A stretch of DNA of 59,705 nucleotides from Pontibacter roseus DSM 17521 (lineage in GTDB: Bacteria > Bacteroidota > Bacteroidia > Cytophagales > Hymenobacteraceae), in NCBI RefSeq assembly GCF_000373265.1, contig NZ_KB890761.1, forward strand, positions 1,305,333 through 1,365,037, given 5' to 3'. A program made the translations under genes and the position numbers. Shown piece by piece: positions 1 to 8,156 of this stretch (positions within the stretch are counted from its first letter, which is position 1; every line of letters starts with the position of its first letter). The notes under the pieces were generated by a model that was not told where the DNA came from, made no database searches, and saw only the letters and a program-made list of their open reading frames with translations.

Positions 1-1395
1 TCATGCGTCTTTCTTTACTATACTTGCTGACATCTCTGCCTCCATCACCAACTGGCCATTCACAAATGCCTGGCCAGACATCTTGGCAATGCCCCGCTTC
101 ACAGGGGCAAGCAATTCACATTTGAAAATAATTGTATCGCCAGGAATCACCTTGCGCTTGAAGCGGCAGCGGTCTATACCTAGGAAATAAGTCCAGTAGT
201 CCTCTGGGTTTTCCACCGTGTTGAGCACCAGGATGCCACCCGTTTGCGCCATAGCCTCAATCTGAATCACGCCTGGCAGCACGGGGTTGCCAGGGAAGTG
301 GCCCTGGAAGAAAGGCTCGTTCATGGTCACGTTCTTAACGCCCGTCACCGTGGTTTCGTCTAGGTGTATGATTTTATCTATCAGCAGGAAAGGGTACCGG
401 TGCGGCAGTGTGGCCGCAATCTGGTTAATGTCCATCACCGGTGGCTTCTTCGGGTCGTAGGTAGGTACGTTTTTGATAGAAGCCTCCTGAATCAGTCTCT
501 TGACACGGCGTGCAAACGCGATGTTGGCGGCATGTCCCGGACGAGCAGCCAGAATCTGTCCTTTGATAGGGCGGCCAATAAGGGCAAGGTCACCCATCAG
601 GTCCAGCAGCTTATGGCGGGCCGGCTCGTTTCGGAAGCGAAGCTCCGTGTTGTTCAGGATGCCTTCTTCTTCTACGGTTACTTTCTGCTTGCCCAGCAGG
701 TCGGCCAGGTAGGTAAGTTCACCGTCTTCCACTACACGGTCCACAATCACGATGGCGTTGTTCAAATCGCCACCTTTAATCAGGTTCTGCTTATAGAGCG
801 CCTCTAGTTCGTGCAGAAAGCAGAACGTGCGGCAAGGAGCAATCTGCTCCTCAAACTGGCTCATGTCTGTGATAGAAGCATGCTGGCTGCCCAGAACAGG
901 GGAGTTATAGTCCACCATCACGGTGAGGCGGTAGTCGTCGAGTGGCAGTGCGGCGATTTCCACGCCACGCTTGTCGTCTTTATAGCTGATGCCTTCTGTT
1001 ATCTCAAAGTAGTTGCGCAGGGCATTCTGCTCCTGCAGCCCCACAGATAGCAGTGCCTTCACGAACTCGATGGAAGAGCCATCCATGATAGGAGGTTCTG
1101 GACCGTCCAGTTCAATCAGCACGTTATCTACCTGCAAGCCAACCAGCGCCGCCAGGGTATGCTCAACCGTATTCACCCGTGCGCCATTCTGCTCGATGGT
1201 GGTGCCGCGGGAAAGGTCCACTACGTTTTCCACGTCTACATTCACAATGGGCTGACCAGGCAGGTCAATGCGCTGGAACTTGTAGCCGTGGTTGGCAGCA
1301 GCAGGCTTGAAGGTCATGTTGGACACAACACCTGTGTGCAAACCAACGCCCGATACGGTAACCGGAGCCTTGATGGTGTGCTGTTTATAATTCAT
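1..1395 (-). CDS. lpxC-fabZ: Bifunctional UDP-3-O-acyl-GlcNAc deacetylase / 3-hydroxyacyl-ACP dehydratase (LpxC-FabZ fusion)
   Basis: A 464-residue cytoplasmic fusion enzyme. The N-terminal two thirds are LpxC, the zinc deacetylase that commits UDP-acyl-GlcNAc to lipid A. H79 (in VEHTLAAL) and H261/D265 (in HKLLDLMGD) match its zinc ligands. The C-terminal third is FabZ, the beta-hydroxyacyl-ACP dehydratase, with the hot-dog motif LPHRYPFLLIDK (catalytic His about 332) and GHFPGNPVLPGVIQIEAMAQ (catalytic Glu about 381). This fusion is common in Bacteroidota. I start at the ATG at 1395, which opens MNYKQHTIKAPVT; an in-frame GTG 13 codons upstream adds only non-conserved residues. It lies downstream of lpxD on the same strand with a 157-bp gap that carries its own promoter-like sequence. 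Both activities use 3-hydroxyacyl-ACP metabolism, so the fusion may balance lipid A against fatty acid synthesis (inference). Confidence 0.97.
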   Translation of the reverse strand: MNYKQHTIKAPVTVSGVGLHTGVVSNMTFKPAAANHGYKFQRIDLPGQPIVNVDVENVVDLSRGTTIEQNGARVNTVEHTLAALVGLQVDNVLIELDGPEPPIMDGSSIEFVKALLSVGLQEQNALRNYFEITEGISYKDDKRGVEIAALPLDDYRLTVMVDYNSPVLGSQHASITDMSQFEEQIAPCRTFCFLHELEALYKQNLIKGGDLNNAIVIVDRVVEDGELTYLADLLGKQKVTVEEEGILNNTELRFRNEPARHKLLDLMGDLALIGRPIKGQILAARPGHAANIAFARRVKRLIQEASIKNVPTYDPKKPPVMDINQIAATLPHRYPFLLIDKIIHLDETTVTGVKNVTMNEPFFQGHFPGNPVLPGVIQIEAMAQTGGILVLNTVENPEDYWTYFLGIDRCRFKRKVIPGDTIIFKCELLAPVKRGIAKMSGQAFVNGQLVMEAEMSASIVKKDA

Positions 1396-1486
1396 TAATT
1401 TATAAATGTTTTTCCTAGCAGCGCAGGAGAGCACTGTGGGTTTCAGTTTACAGGCTGAGTCACAGGTGCTACATACATTGCGCCTG

Positions 1487-1517
1487 CAAACTTAAGACTT
1501 TATACACTGCCTGCCAA
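1487..1517 (-). promoter_or_regulatory. Probable Bacteroidota promoter for lpxC-fabZ
   Basis: On the minus strand TAAGTTTG (1487-1494) matches the Bacteroidota -7 consensus TAnnTTTG exactly. A TTGG/TTG element (about 1514-1517) lies 19-20 nt upstream, where the -33 TTTG box is expected. The leader to the ATG would be about 85 nt. Confidence 0.45.
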
Positions 1518-1552
1518 TTTTTTATTTGACAGACAGCAGGTATGATAAGGGG

Positions 1553-2575
1553 TTACTTTCTTTCCTTGAGTTCGTCCAGAACGCGCTGCAGGTCTGGGAG
1601 TTTGCGGAACACTGTGATGGCTTTGAGATTCTGCTTGTAGTCGAATGCCGGGGAACCTTGAATAATGGTTCCGGTTTCCTTAACAGATTTAGATACACCC
1701 GATTGCGCGCCTATCGTGGTTTTGTCGGCAATGTTGATGTGGCCTACTATACCTACCTGTCCCGCAATCACACAGTTGTTGCCGATTTTGGCTGAACCGG
1801 AGATGCCGGTCTGGGAGGCGATGACCGTATGCTGGCCAACCTCCACATTGTGTGCTATCTGTACCAGGTTGTCAATCTTGGTGCCTTTGCGGATGATGGT
1901 GGAGCCCATGGTGGCGCAGTCGATGGTGGTATTGGCGCCGATGTTCACGTTGTCTTCCAGCACCACGTTGCCTATTTGCGGTACGGCTTTGTAGCTGCCG
2001 TCCGGCTGCGGCGCGAACCCAAAGCCATCACTTCCAAGCACAACCCCGGCATGTATGGTGCAATTGCTGCCTACTACGGTGTTGGCGTATAGCTTGGCCC
2101 CTGCAAAAATGGTGGTGTTGTCGCCAATCTTCACGTTGTCACCTATGTAGGCCTGCGGGTAGATGCGCACGTTCTCACCTATCTGGCAGTTCTGCCCAAT
2201 GTAGGAGAAGGCACCGCGGTAATGGTTCTGGCCGATGGTGCTGCCTGCGCCCAGGAAGCATGGTTCCTCAACGCCTGTCTTGGAGGCCAGGACAGCCTGC
2301 TGGTAGTAAGCTAGCAAGGTGGAGAAACCGGAGTAGGGGTCCCCTACACGGATGAGCGTAGCGGAAACCGGTTTTTTGAGCTCTAACGTATCGGAAACAA
2401 TGACAGCGCTTGCTCCGGTGGTATATAAATAGGATTCGTATTTCAGATTAGACAGAAATGCAAGGGCACCCGAAGTGGCCTCCTCTATTTTGGCTAATGT
2501 GCTGACCTTTACTAAATTGTCTCCCTCAACCTTGCCCTGCAATAGGTCCGCAATCTGTTGAACAGTAAATTCCAT
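1553..2575 (-). CDS. lpxD: UDP-3-O-(3-hydroxyacyl)glucosamine N-acyltransferase LpxD
   Basis: A 340-residue acyltransferase for the third step of lipid A synthesis: it transfers a 3-hydroxyacyl chain from ACP to the 2-amino group freed by LpxC. The N-terminal uridine-binding domain (about 1-100) begins [18 protein letters not shown]. From about 105 to 300 there are hexapeptide repeats ([LIV]-G-x-x-x-x, e.g. [29 protein letters not shown]) that form a left-handed beta-helix. The expected catalytic His is in QIAHNVEVG (about residue 240), equivalent to the IAHNV histidine of E. coli LpxD. Length is normal for the family. It sits directly upstream of lpxC-fabZ on the same strand, a usual Bacteroidota arrangement. 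Confidence 0.97.
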   Translation of the reverse strand: MEFTVQQIADLLQGKVEGDNLVKVSTLAKIEEATSGALAFLSNLKYESYLYTTGASAVIVSDTLELKKPVSATLIRVGDPYSGFSTLLAYYQQAVLASKTGVEEPCFLGAGSTIGQNHYRGAFSYIGQNCQIGENVRIYPQAYIGDNVKIGDNTTIFAGAKLYANTVVGSNCTIHAGVVLGSDGFGFAPQPDGSYKAVPQIGNVVLEDNVNIGANTTIDCATMGSTIIRKGTKIDNLVQIAHNVEVGQHTVIASQTGISGSAKIGNNCVIAGQVGIVGHINIADKTTIGAQSGVSKSVKETGTIIQGSPAFDYKQNLKAITVFRKLPDLQRVLDELKERK

Positions 2576-2623
2576 CTTGTAAAATTAGAGCAAAAAATTA
2601 AATGTGCTAATGCTTTGGGGGCG

Positions 2624-2631
2624 CAAACTTA
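2624..2631 (-). promoter_or_regulatory. Candidate -7 element upstream of lpxD
   Basis: TAAGTTTG on the minus strand fits TAnnTTTG exactly and lies about 50 nt before the lpxD ATG. I see no good TTTG -33 box at the expected distance, so this is only a candidate. Confidence 0.3.
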
Positions 2632-2777
2632 ACAAAAACTTCGGGCAGCACCGCCACATTCCGCCACTAGATTGTGGGGAAGCGAAGCAAACACCATGCA
2701 GATTCCCCTAAAATCAGATGCGCTAATTCAGGTATAGGCGAAGGTATACCTTGCCGGATATAACCTAAAGAAAGGAA

Positions 2778-4010
2778 CTAAAGAGCCGCCACCTCTTTCG
2801 GGTAGCAGACATAATACTTCTCCACTTTATTGCTCAGAGCCTGTATGTTAGGTAGGTCAGAGGCATCGGCAATATTCATCACGTAACCCGTTTTGGTGAG
2901 CATGTCAATGGACTGGCCCTCCGCCTGGTAGGCGTTGTTGCTGATTTTGCCCGATATCATCAGGTATTTTACTTCTTCCGGGGTCACATGGAATCGCTCC
3001 TGCACCAACTCACTTATACCTAGCATCATTTCCTCGTCAATCGGTTTGCTTGCTATTATCACCTTGAACAGCCTGCGGTGCAGTATGTTCGTGGACAGGT
3101 AGGAGAGGATAGGGTCGGGGTGAGAGGCCCATTGCTTAATGCCGCTCCATACGTCGTGGTCGTCAAGCGATACAAAACGCTCCAGGATGGTGTTGTCTGA
3201 TAGGAAGTCCTGCATGGTAAGGTTGGAGGACAGGAAGAAGGTCAGGCAGGGGCTGGCTGGCACTTCTATACCTTGTTGCAGCAGCTCGCGGGCTCGCTGC
3301 ACCGTGCGCAGCACCATGTTCTCGGCGCTGATAACGGTTTTGTGCAGGTATACCTGCCAGTACATGAGGCGGCGACTCACCAAAAAGTTCTCGATGCTGT
3401 AGATGGCCTTCTCTTCCACTACCAACTTGTCGTTGGCCACGTCCAGCATCTTGATGATGCGGTCGGCGCCTATCTTTCCCTCGTATACCCCGGTATAGAA
3501 GCTGTCGCGGTTGAGGTAGTCGAGACGGTCCACGTCCAGCTGGCTGGAGACGAGTTGGTGGAAGAACCGGCGCTCATAGGTATCAGTGAATATTTGGATG
3601 GCCAGGCTCAATTTGCCCCCAAAGGCCTCGTTGAGCAGGTGCATGATGTGCAGCGACAAGTGTTCGTGGTGCACCTCCTGGAAAATGGCCGTCTCCAGAG
3701 CATGGGAAAAGGGACCGTGGCCGATATCGTGCAGCAGGATGGCGATGAGCGAAGCCTCAAACTCCGCGTCGGATATCTCGTTGTTCTTGCTGCGCAGCGT
3801 CTGCAGGGCCGTGTTCATGAGGTGCATGGCGCCTAGGGCGTGGTGAAAACGGGTATGCAAAGCCCCCGGGTATACCATCTCGGTAAGGCCTAATTGCTTG
3901 ATGCGGCGCAGGCGCTGGAAGTAAGGGTGGTCTATGATGTCGAACAGCAATTCGGTCGGCACCGTGATGAAGCCGTAAACCGGGTCGTTCAATATTTTTT
4001 TCTTATTCAC
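2778..4010 (-). CDS. HD-domain metal-dependent phosphohydrolase
   Basis: A 410-residue soluble protein of the HD phosphohydrolase superfamily, close to the dGTPase-like/YdhJ group. The H...HD...D signature is visible near the N-terminus: RFHHALGAMHL (about 55), LLHDIGHGPFSHALE (about 95) and the later VHHEHLS. The opening DPVYGFITVP and the DHPYFQRLRRIKQLG element are typical of this family. Substrate cannot be told from sequence; dNTP or nucleotide phosphohydrolysis is likely. The start is a GTG at 4010 followed by AATAAGAAAAAA; no better ATG lies near. It is read in the same direction as lpxD but with a gap of about 200 bp that holds two GGTATA motifs, so it may be a separate transcript. 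It is divergent from porX. Confidence 0.88.
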   Translation of the reverse strand: MNKKKILNDPVYGFITVPTELLFDIIDHPYFQRLRRIKQLGLTEMVYPGALHTRFHHALGAMHLMNTALQTLRSKNNEISDAEFEASLIAILLHDIGHGPFSHALETAIFQEVHHEHLSLHIMHLLNEAFGGKLSLAIQIFTDTYERRFFHQLVSSQLDVDRLDYLNRDSFYTGVYEGKIGADRIIKMLDVANDKLVVEEKAIYSIENFLVSRRLMYWQVYLHKTVISAENMVLRTVQRARELLQQGIEVPASPCLTFFLSSNLTMQDFLSDNTILERFVSLDDHDVWSGIKQWASHPDPILSYLSTNILHRRLFKVIIASKPIDEEMMLGISELVQERFHVTPEEVKYLMISGKISNNAYQAEGQSIDMLTKTGYVMNIADASDLPNIQALSNKVEKYYVCYPKEVAAL

Positions 4011-4242
4011 AGAGAACCGAGGTTTTTAATCGTTAAATTGCTATTCAGTAATGAGTTGTTCAGCGCAGCACCAATGCAGACCACATGCGGTTGAATACGT
4101 AGGTATGAGGTAACCTAACGCGCAGGCTACAGTAAACTTATAGTACCACTACCCAGTGAAACTGCACGAAAGAACCAGTTTTCGCTTTACAACCATTTAA
4201 CTGACAAGCCAATTAGCCGTAAGCACGCAACCAAATAAAACT

Positions 4243-5805
4243 ATGCAAAGATATACGATTTTATGGGCCGATGACGAAATCGACCTGCTCAAGCCACACA
4301 TTCTTTTCCTGGAGGAGAGGGGCTACGACATCACCCCTGTGAACAGTGGCGCCGATGCCATCGAGAAGGTGCAGGAGCAGGGCTACGACGTGGTGTTCCT
4401 GGATGAGAACATGCCCGGCATCAGCGGATTGGAGACCCTGAACGAGATAAAGACCATCCGCCCGGCCATGCCTGTGATTATGATTACCAAGAGCGAGGAA
4501 GAGCATATCATGGAGGAGGCCATTGGGGCCAAAATAACCGATTACCTTATCAAGCCGCTCAACCCCAATCAGATACTGTTGTCCGTGAAGAAGGTGCTGG
4601 AGAACAAGCGCCTGGTGTCGGAGCGAACCAATTCGAGCTACCAGCGCGATTTCCGCCAGCTGGGCATGGCCTTTGGCGAGCGCCTGAGTCCGGGCGAGTG
4701 GGCTGATATCTACAAAAAGCTGGTATTCTGGGAGTTGGAGATAGACGAGACGGAGAACAAGAGCATGGCCGATGTCATCAACATGCAGAAAGACGAGGCC
4801 AACTCCAACTTTGCCAAGTTCATCATGGACAATTATGAAGACTGGATTAACAAGGATTCGGACGATGCGCCGCTGATGTCGCACCAACTGTTCAAAGAGC
4901 GTGTCATACCTATGATGAAGGAATCGGACAAGCCGGTCTTCTTTCTGCTGATTGACAACCTGCGCTACGACCAGTGGAAGGTGTTGGAGCCGCTCATTTC
5001 TGACTATTTTACCGTAGACTCGGAGGAGATGTATTACTCTATCCTGCCTACCACCACGGCCTATGCCCGGAATGCCATTTTCTCAGGTATGATGCCAACC
5101 GAAATCGTTAAGAAGTACCCGAACCTGTGGGTGAGCGACGATGAGGAGGAGGGCAAGAACCTGAACGAGCCGGATTTTCTGGAGATACAACTGCAGCAGA
5201 ACCGCATCACCGACAAGCACAGCTACCACAAAATCACCAATCCGGCTGCCGGCAAGGACCTGATAGGCAAGTTCAACAACCTCGACAACAACAAGCTCAA
5301 TGTGATTGTCTACAACTTCGTGGACATGTTGTCACATGCCCGGACCGACAGCAACATGGTGCGCGAACTGGCCCCGGATGAGTCGGCCTACCGCTCCATC
5401 ACCAAATCCTGGTTCATTCACTCGCCCCTGTTTGAGACGCTGAAGCTGATAGCCGACCGCAAGGCCCGCCTCATCATCACCACCGACCACGGCACCATCC
5501 GGGTGAAAAGGCCTTTCAAAATCATCGGTGACAGGCAGACGAACACCAACCTCCGGTATAAGCACGGTAAGAACCTGGGCTATACCGATAAGGACGTATT
5601 CACAGTACGAAAGCCAGAGCGATTTTTCTTGCCAAAAGCCAATGTTTCCACTACGTTTGTGTTTGCGATTGAGGACTACTTCTTCGCCTACCCAAACAAC
5701 TATAACTACTACGTGAACTACTACAAGGACACCTTTCAGCATGGAGGTGTGTCACTGGAGGAGTGTATCATACCTTTTGTCACGCTGACGCCTAAGAATG
5801 TATAA
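4243..5805 (+). CDS. porX: PorX-type response regulator with C-terminal PglZ domain (T9SS regulator)
   Basis: A 520-residue two-domain protein. Residues 1-120 are a receiver domain: acidic pocket D10/D11, phospho-acceptor D54 (in VVFLDENMPG), T82 and K104 (in DYLIKPL). Residues from about 205 to the end form a PglZ/alkaline-phosphatase-superfamily domain, with metal-binding LLIDNLRYDQW (about 235), a TTTAYARNAIFSG segment (T about 271), TTDHGTIRV (about 412) and HGGVSLEE (about 500). This architecture is PorX, which with the kinase PorY controls the type IX secretion system in Porphyromonas; its PglZ domain has been reported to cleave oligonucleotides. No porY is in the window. The last 8 nt overlap tsaE, so the two are co-translated. 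The two large T9SS cargo genes in this window make T9SS control a sensible role. Confidence 0.9.
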   Translation: MQRYTILWADDEIDLLKPHILFLEERGYDITPVNSGADAIEKVQEQGYDVVFLDENMPGISGLETLNEIKTIRPAMPVIMITKSEEEHIMEEAIGAKITDYLIKPLNPNQILLSVKKVLENKRLVSERTNSSYQRDFRQLGMAFGERLSPGEWADIYKKLVFWELEIDETENKSMADVINMQKDEANSNFAKFIMDNYEDWINKDSDDAPLMSHQLFKERVIPMMKESDKPVFFLLIDNLRYDQWKVLEPLISDYFTVDSEEMYYSILPTTTAYARNAIFSGMMPTEIVKKYPNLWVSDDEEEGKNLNEPDFLEIQLQQNRITDKHSYHKITNPAAGKDLIGKFNNLDNNKLNVIVYNFVDMLSHARTDSNMVRELAPDESAYRSITKSWFIHSPLFETLKLIADRKARLIITTDHGTIRVKRPFKIIGDRQTNTNLRYKHGKNLGYTDKDVFTVRKPERFFLPKANVSTTFVFAIEDYFFAYPNNYNYYVNYYKDTFQHGGVSLEECIIPFVTLTPKNV

Positions 5806-6244
5806 CACAGGAGTTGAAAAGGCAAGTTTCAGGATGTCGTCGTTGGAGGATTTACCAGCGGCGGCTTCTGTGCTTTTAGAGGAGTCCCGGCAGGAGCCGG
5901 TTATACTGTTTGAGGGGCCCATGGGGGTCGGCAAGACCACCTTTATCAAGGAGTTGTGCCGCCAAATGGGGGTAGAGGAGAACGTAAGCAGTCCCACCTT
6001 CGCCTTGGTGAACGAGTACGAGACCAACACCGGGAACCTAATTTACCATTTTGACTTTTATAGGATTAACGAGGAGCGAGAGGCACTTGCCATTGGGGCG
6101 CTGGAGTATTTTGACTCCGGCCATACCTGCCTGATTGAGTGGCCCTCTCTGATTCCCAACCTATTGCCGGAGCATTACCTGCTTGTTTCGCTGCAGCCAG
6201 CAGCCGAAGGCGAGGAGCGCACCATGACTATAAACCGCGTATGA
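5798..6244 (+). CDS. tsaE: tRNA threonylcarbamoyladenosine biosynthesis ATPase TsaE
   Basis: A 148-residue P-loop ATPase that works with TsaB and TsaD to place the t6A modification on tRNAs reading ANN codons. The Walker A motif GPMGVGKTTFIKEL (about 41-54), the following SSPTFALVNEYET and the IYHFDFYRI segment are hallmark TsaE elements, and LIEWPSL matches the conserved EWxE-like region near the C-terminus. Length is normal. The ATG overlaps the end of porX (ATGTATAA), and the next gene begins 1 nt after its stop, so porX-tsaE-ald form one transcription unit. A later Met (MSSLEDLP) is an alternative start, but overlap coupling favours the first. Confidence 0.95.
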   Translation: MYNTGVEKASFRMSSLEDLPAAASVLLEESRQEPVILFEGPMGVGKTTFIKELCRQMGVEENVSSPTFALVNEYETNTGNLIYHFDFYRINEEREALAIGALEYFDSGHTCLIEWPSLIPNLLPEHYLLVSLQPAAEGEERTMTINRV

Positions 6245-6245
6245 T

Positions 6246-7472
6246 ATGACGGAGAGATTCGCCGTTGAGCTAGGAAAACTGGCAGCCAGCCCTGCCCTTT
6301 ACCCAAAGGAGTCGATGCTGGCAGTGGAGGAGCGCCATCGCAGCCTGTTCATCGGGCTCCCCAAGGAGTCGTCTTTTCAGGAGAACCGTATCGGCCTCAC
6401 TCCTGACGCCGTGAAGCAGTTGTGCGACCACGGACACAAAATATGGATTGAGACCGGAGCTGGAAGTCCATCCAAATACTCTGACAACGACTATTCAGAG
6501 GCCGGCGCCAAAATCGTGTACTCTACCGAGGAGGTTTACCAGGCCAGCATCGTACTCAAAATCGCGCCGCCTACTTACGACGAGATTGAGTTCCTGCGCC
6601 CCGGCCAGACCCTGATTTCGGCCCTCCATTTCGGCAACCTGACCGCTGATTATGTCAATGCCCTGCTTCGCAAGAAAATCAACGCCATTTCGTTTGAACT
6701 GATTCGCGACAAGTCGGAGTCGAAGCCGGTGGTGCGTGCCATGAGCGAGATTGCAGGCAGCTCCGTGATGCTGATTGCAGCCGAGTTCCTGAGCAGCAGC
6801 AACGATGGCAAGGGCGTTATTCTGGGAGGTATAACAGGGGTTGCGCCGTCCAAAGTGGTCATCATGGGCGCCGGCACCGTAGCCGAATATGCCGCCCGCG
6901 CTGCACTGGGCCTTGGCGCCGAGGTGAAAGTGTTTGACAACCACATCTACAAACTGCGCCGCCTGAAGCACAACATCGGGGCACAAATCTTTACTTCTAC
7001 GCTCGACAAATCTATCCTGTACAACGAACTGAAGCAGGCCGACGTCGTGATAGGAGCCCTGGTGGCAGAGGAAGGGCGTATGGCCTGTATGGTAGAGGAA
7101 GGGGTAGTGGCCCAGATGAACCCGGGTTCTATCATCATCGACGTGTGCATTGACCAGGGAGGCTGCTTTGAGACCTCCGAGTTGACTTCGCACAGCCGTC
7201 CGGTATACCGCAAGTATGACATCATTCACTATTGTGTGCCGAACATCGCCTCGCGGGTTCCCCGAACGGCCTCTAACGCGCTGAGCAACATCTTCACGCC
7301 AATATTCACCGAAATCTCTAAGTTTGGGGGCATCAACGAGGTGCTGTTCACCAATGAGCATTACCGCAGCGGTGTGTACATTTACAAAGGCAGCCTGACT
7401 AACTCCCAAATCGCCAAGCGGTTCGGGATGCGTTATAAGGAGTTGGGGTTGATGATAGCGGTGAGGAATTAG
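6246..7472 (+). CDS. ald: Alanine dehydrogenase
   Basis: A 408-residue NAD-dependent oxidoreductase that interconverts L-alanine with pyruvate and ammonia. It matches the AlaDH/PNT family: GLPKESSFQENRIGLTP (substrate-binding Arg), VLKIAPP (Lys), SALHFG (catalytic His), the Rossmann motif VVIMGAGTVAEYAARAALGLGA (about 205) and IIIDVCIDQGGCFETS. An N-terminal extension of about 30 residues precedes the conserved core, as is usual for Bacteroidota members. It begins 1 nt after the tsaE stop. Transhydrogenase alpha subunit is the nearest alternative, but the single-chain length and the IDQGGC motif favour Ald. One Gly-Ile pair (in LGGITGV) is encoded GGT-ATA, part of the window-wide GGTATA pattern. 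Confidence 0.93.
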   Translation: MTERFAVELGKLAASPALYPKESMLAVEERHRSLFIGLPKESSFQENRIGLTPDAVKQLCDHGHKIWIETGAGSPSKYSDNDYSEAGAKIVYSTEEVYQASIVLKIAPPTYDEIEFLRPGQTLISALHFGNLTADYVNALLRKKINAISFELIRDKSESKPVVRAMSEIAGSSVMLIAAEFLSSSNDGKGVILGGITGVAPSKVVIMGAGTVAEYAARAALGLGAEVKVFDNHIYKLRRLKHNIGAQIFTSTLDKSILYNELKQADVVIGALVAEEGRMACMVEEGVVAQMNPGSIIIDVCIDQGGCFETSELTSHSRPVYRKYDIIHYCVPNIASRVPRTASNALSNIFTPIFTEISKFGGINEVLFTNEHYRSGVYIYKGSLTNSQIAKRFGMRYKELGLMIAVRN

Positions 7473-8156
7473 AGGTATAGCAGATTGTATATCAAACCAG
7501 AAGGTCCAACCTGGTACAGGCTGGACCTTCTGGTTTATGATGGTGTTCATCTTGTTTCGTAGCTGCTATCCTTTTTATACCTATACCTTTGTTGTTGCAT
7601 CGCTTCGCCTGGCCGGCGGGGCCTCACTTTTTTCCTTGATGAAAAAAGTAAGCAAAAAAATCAAGACGATTTTAAACTCGCTGACGCTCAAACAAAAAAT
7701 CGTCAGTAGGTGCACCTAGCTGATGCCGCTGCTGCTTGGCTGCTGTGGAAACTCTCCCCTTGAGGGGAGTAAGAGGGGTGTTAAGGCTATACCTACTCCC
7801 TGTCCTTTGCCTTGCAACACCTGTCACTCCACTCTCTCATTATTCCACCCGTTCTGTCATTCCGACGAAAGGAGGAATCTGTTACCATAGCCACCGCCGG
7901 TGCGAGCGCAGCGGGAACCGGTGGTGAAAGATGCGGACTATTTTGCACCTAGGTTGTTCCTCTGTTCCCTTCTCCTCAGAAAAGCCGCATCTGCGCTGGC
8001 GTTGGATGTTCGGCCCGTAGGACGTGAGATTCTTCCTTTCGTGAATGACAATAATGCTTGATGGGATTCGTACAGGGGAGTCCCCTACTTAGTAGGGGCA
8101 GGGGTGGTTGGACCCGGAGCCGCCAAAATGCCTGCTGCAATACCATTCAAGCCTCT
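7473..8156. repeat. 684-bp non-coding stretch built from stem-loop and inverted-repeat elements
   Basis: After the ald terminator no credible gene is present. Elements seen: a 9-bp hairpin ACTTTTTTC/GAAAAAAGT near 7627-7650; an arm pair GACGATTTT...AAAAATCGTC near 7664-7703; a CTCCCCTTGAGGGGAG palindrome near 7754-7770; an inverted repeat whose arms are 7856-7881 (GTCATTCCGACGAAAGGAGG...) and 8028-8050 (reverse complement, imperfect); and CCCCTACTTAGTAGGGG near 8081-8097. The GTCATTC...GGAATCT arm type resembles dispersed intergenic palindromes I know from Bacteroidota genomes. Three TATACC/GGTATA motifs also lie here. Short open frames at 7537-7719 and 7736-7927 run through these repeats and are not supported as genes. 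Confidence 0.6.
7494..7536 (+). terminator. Strong terminator hairpin after ald
   Basis: A perfect 15-bp inverted repeat (7494-7508 with 7522-7536; core ACCAGAAGGTCCA) has a 13-nt loop and lies 21 nt after the ald stop. It closes the porX-tsaE-ald unit. Only a short T-run follows. Confidence 0.85.

Noticed and set aside
6495..7550. A 351-codon minus-strand frame antisense to ald
   Set aside because: The alanine dehydrogenase frame has all family motifs and is coupled to tsaE; the antisense frame has none.
7537..7927. Two short plus-strand open frames (60 and 63 codons)
   Set aside because: They run through hairpins and dispersed-repeat sequence, lack ribosome binding sites and have no protein-like pattern.
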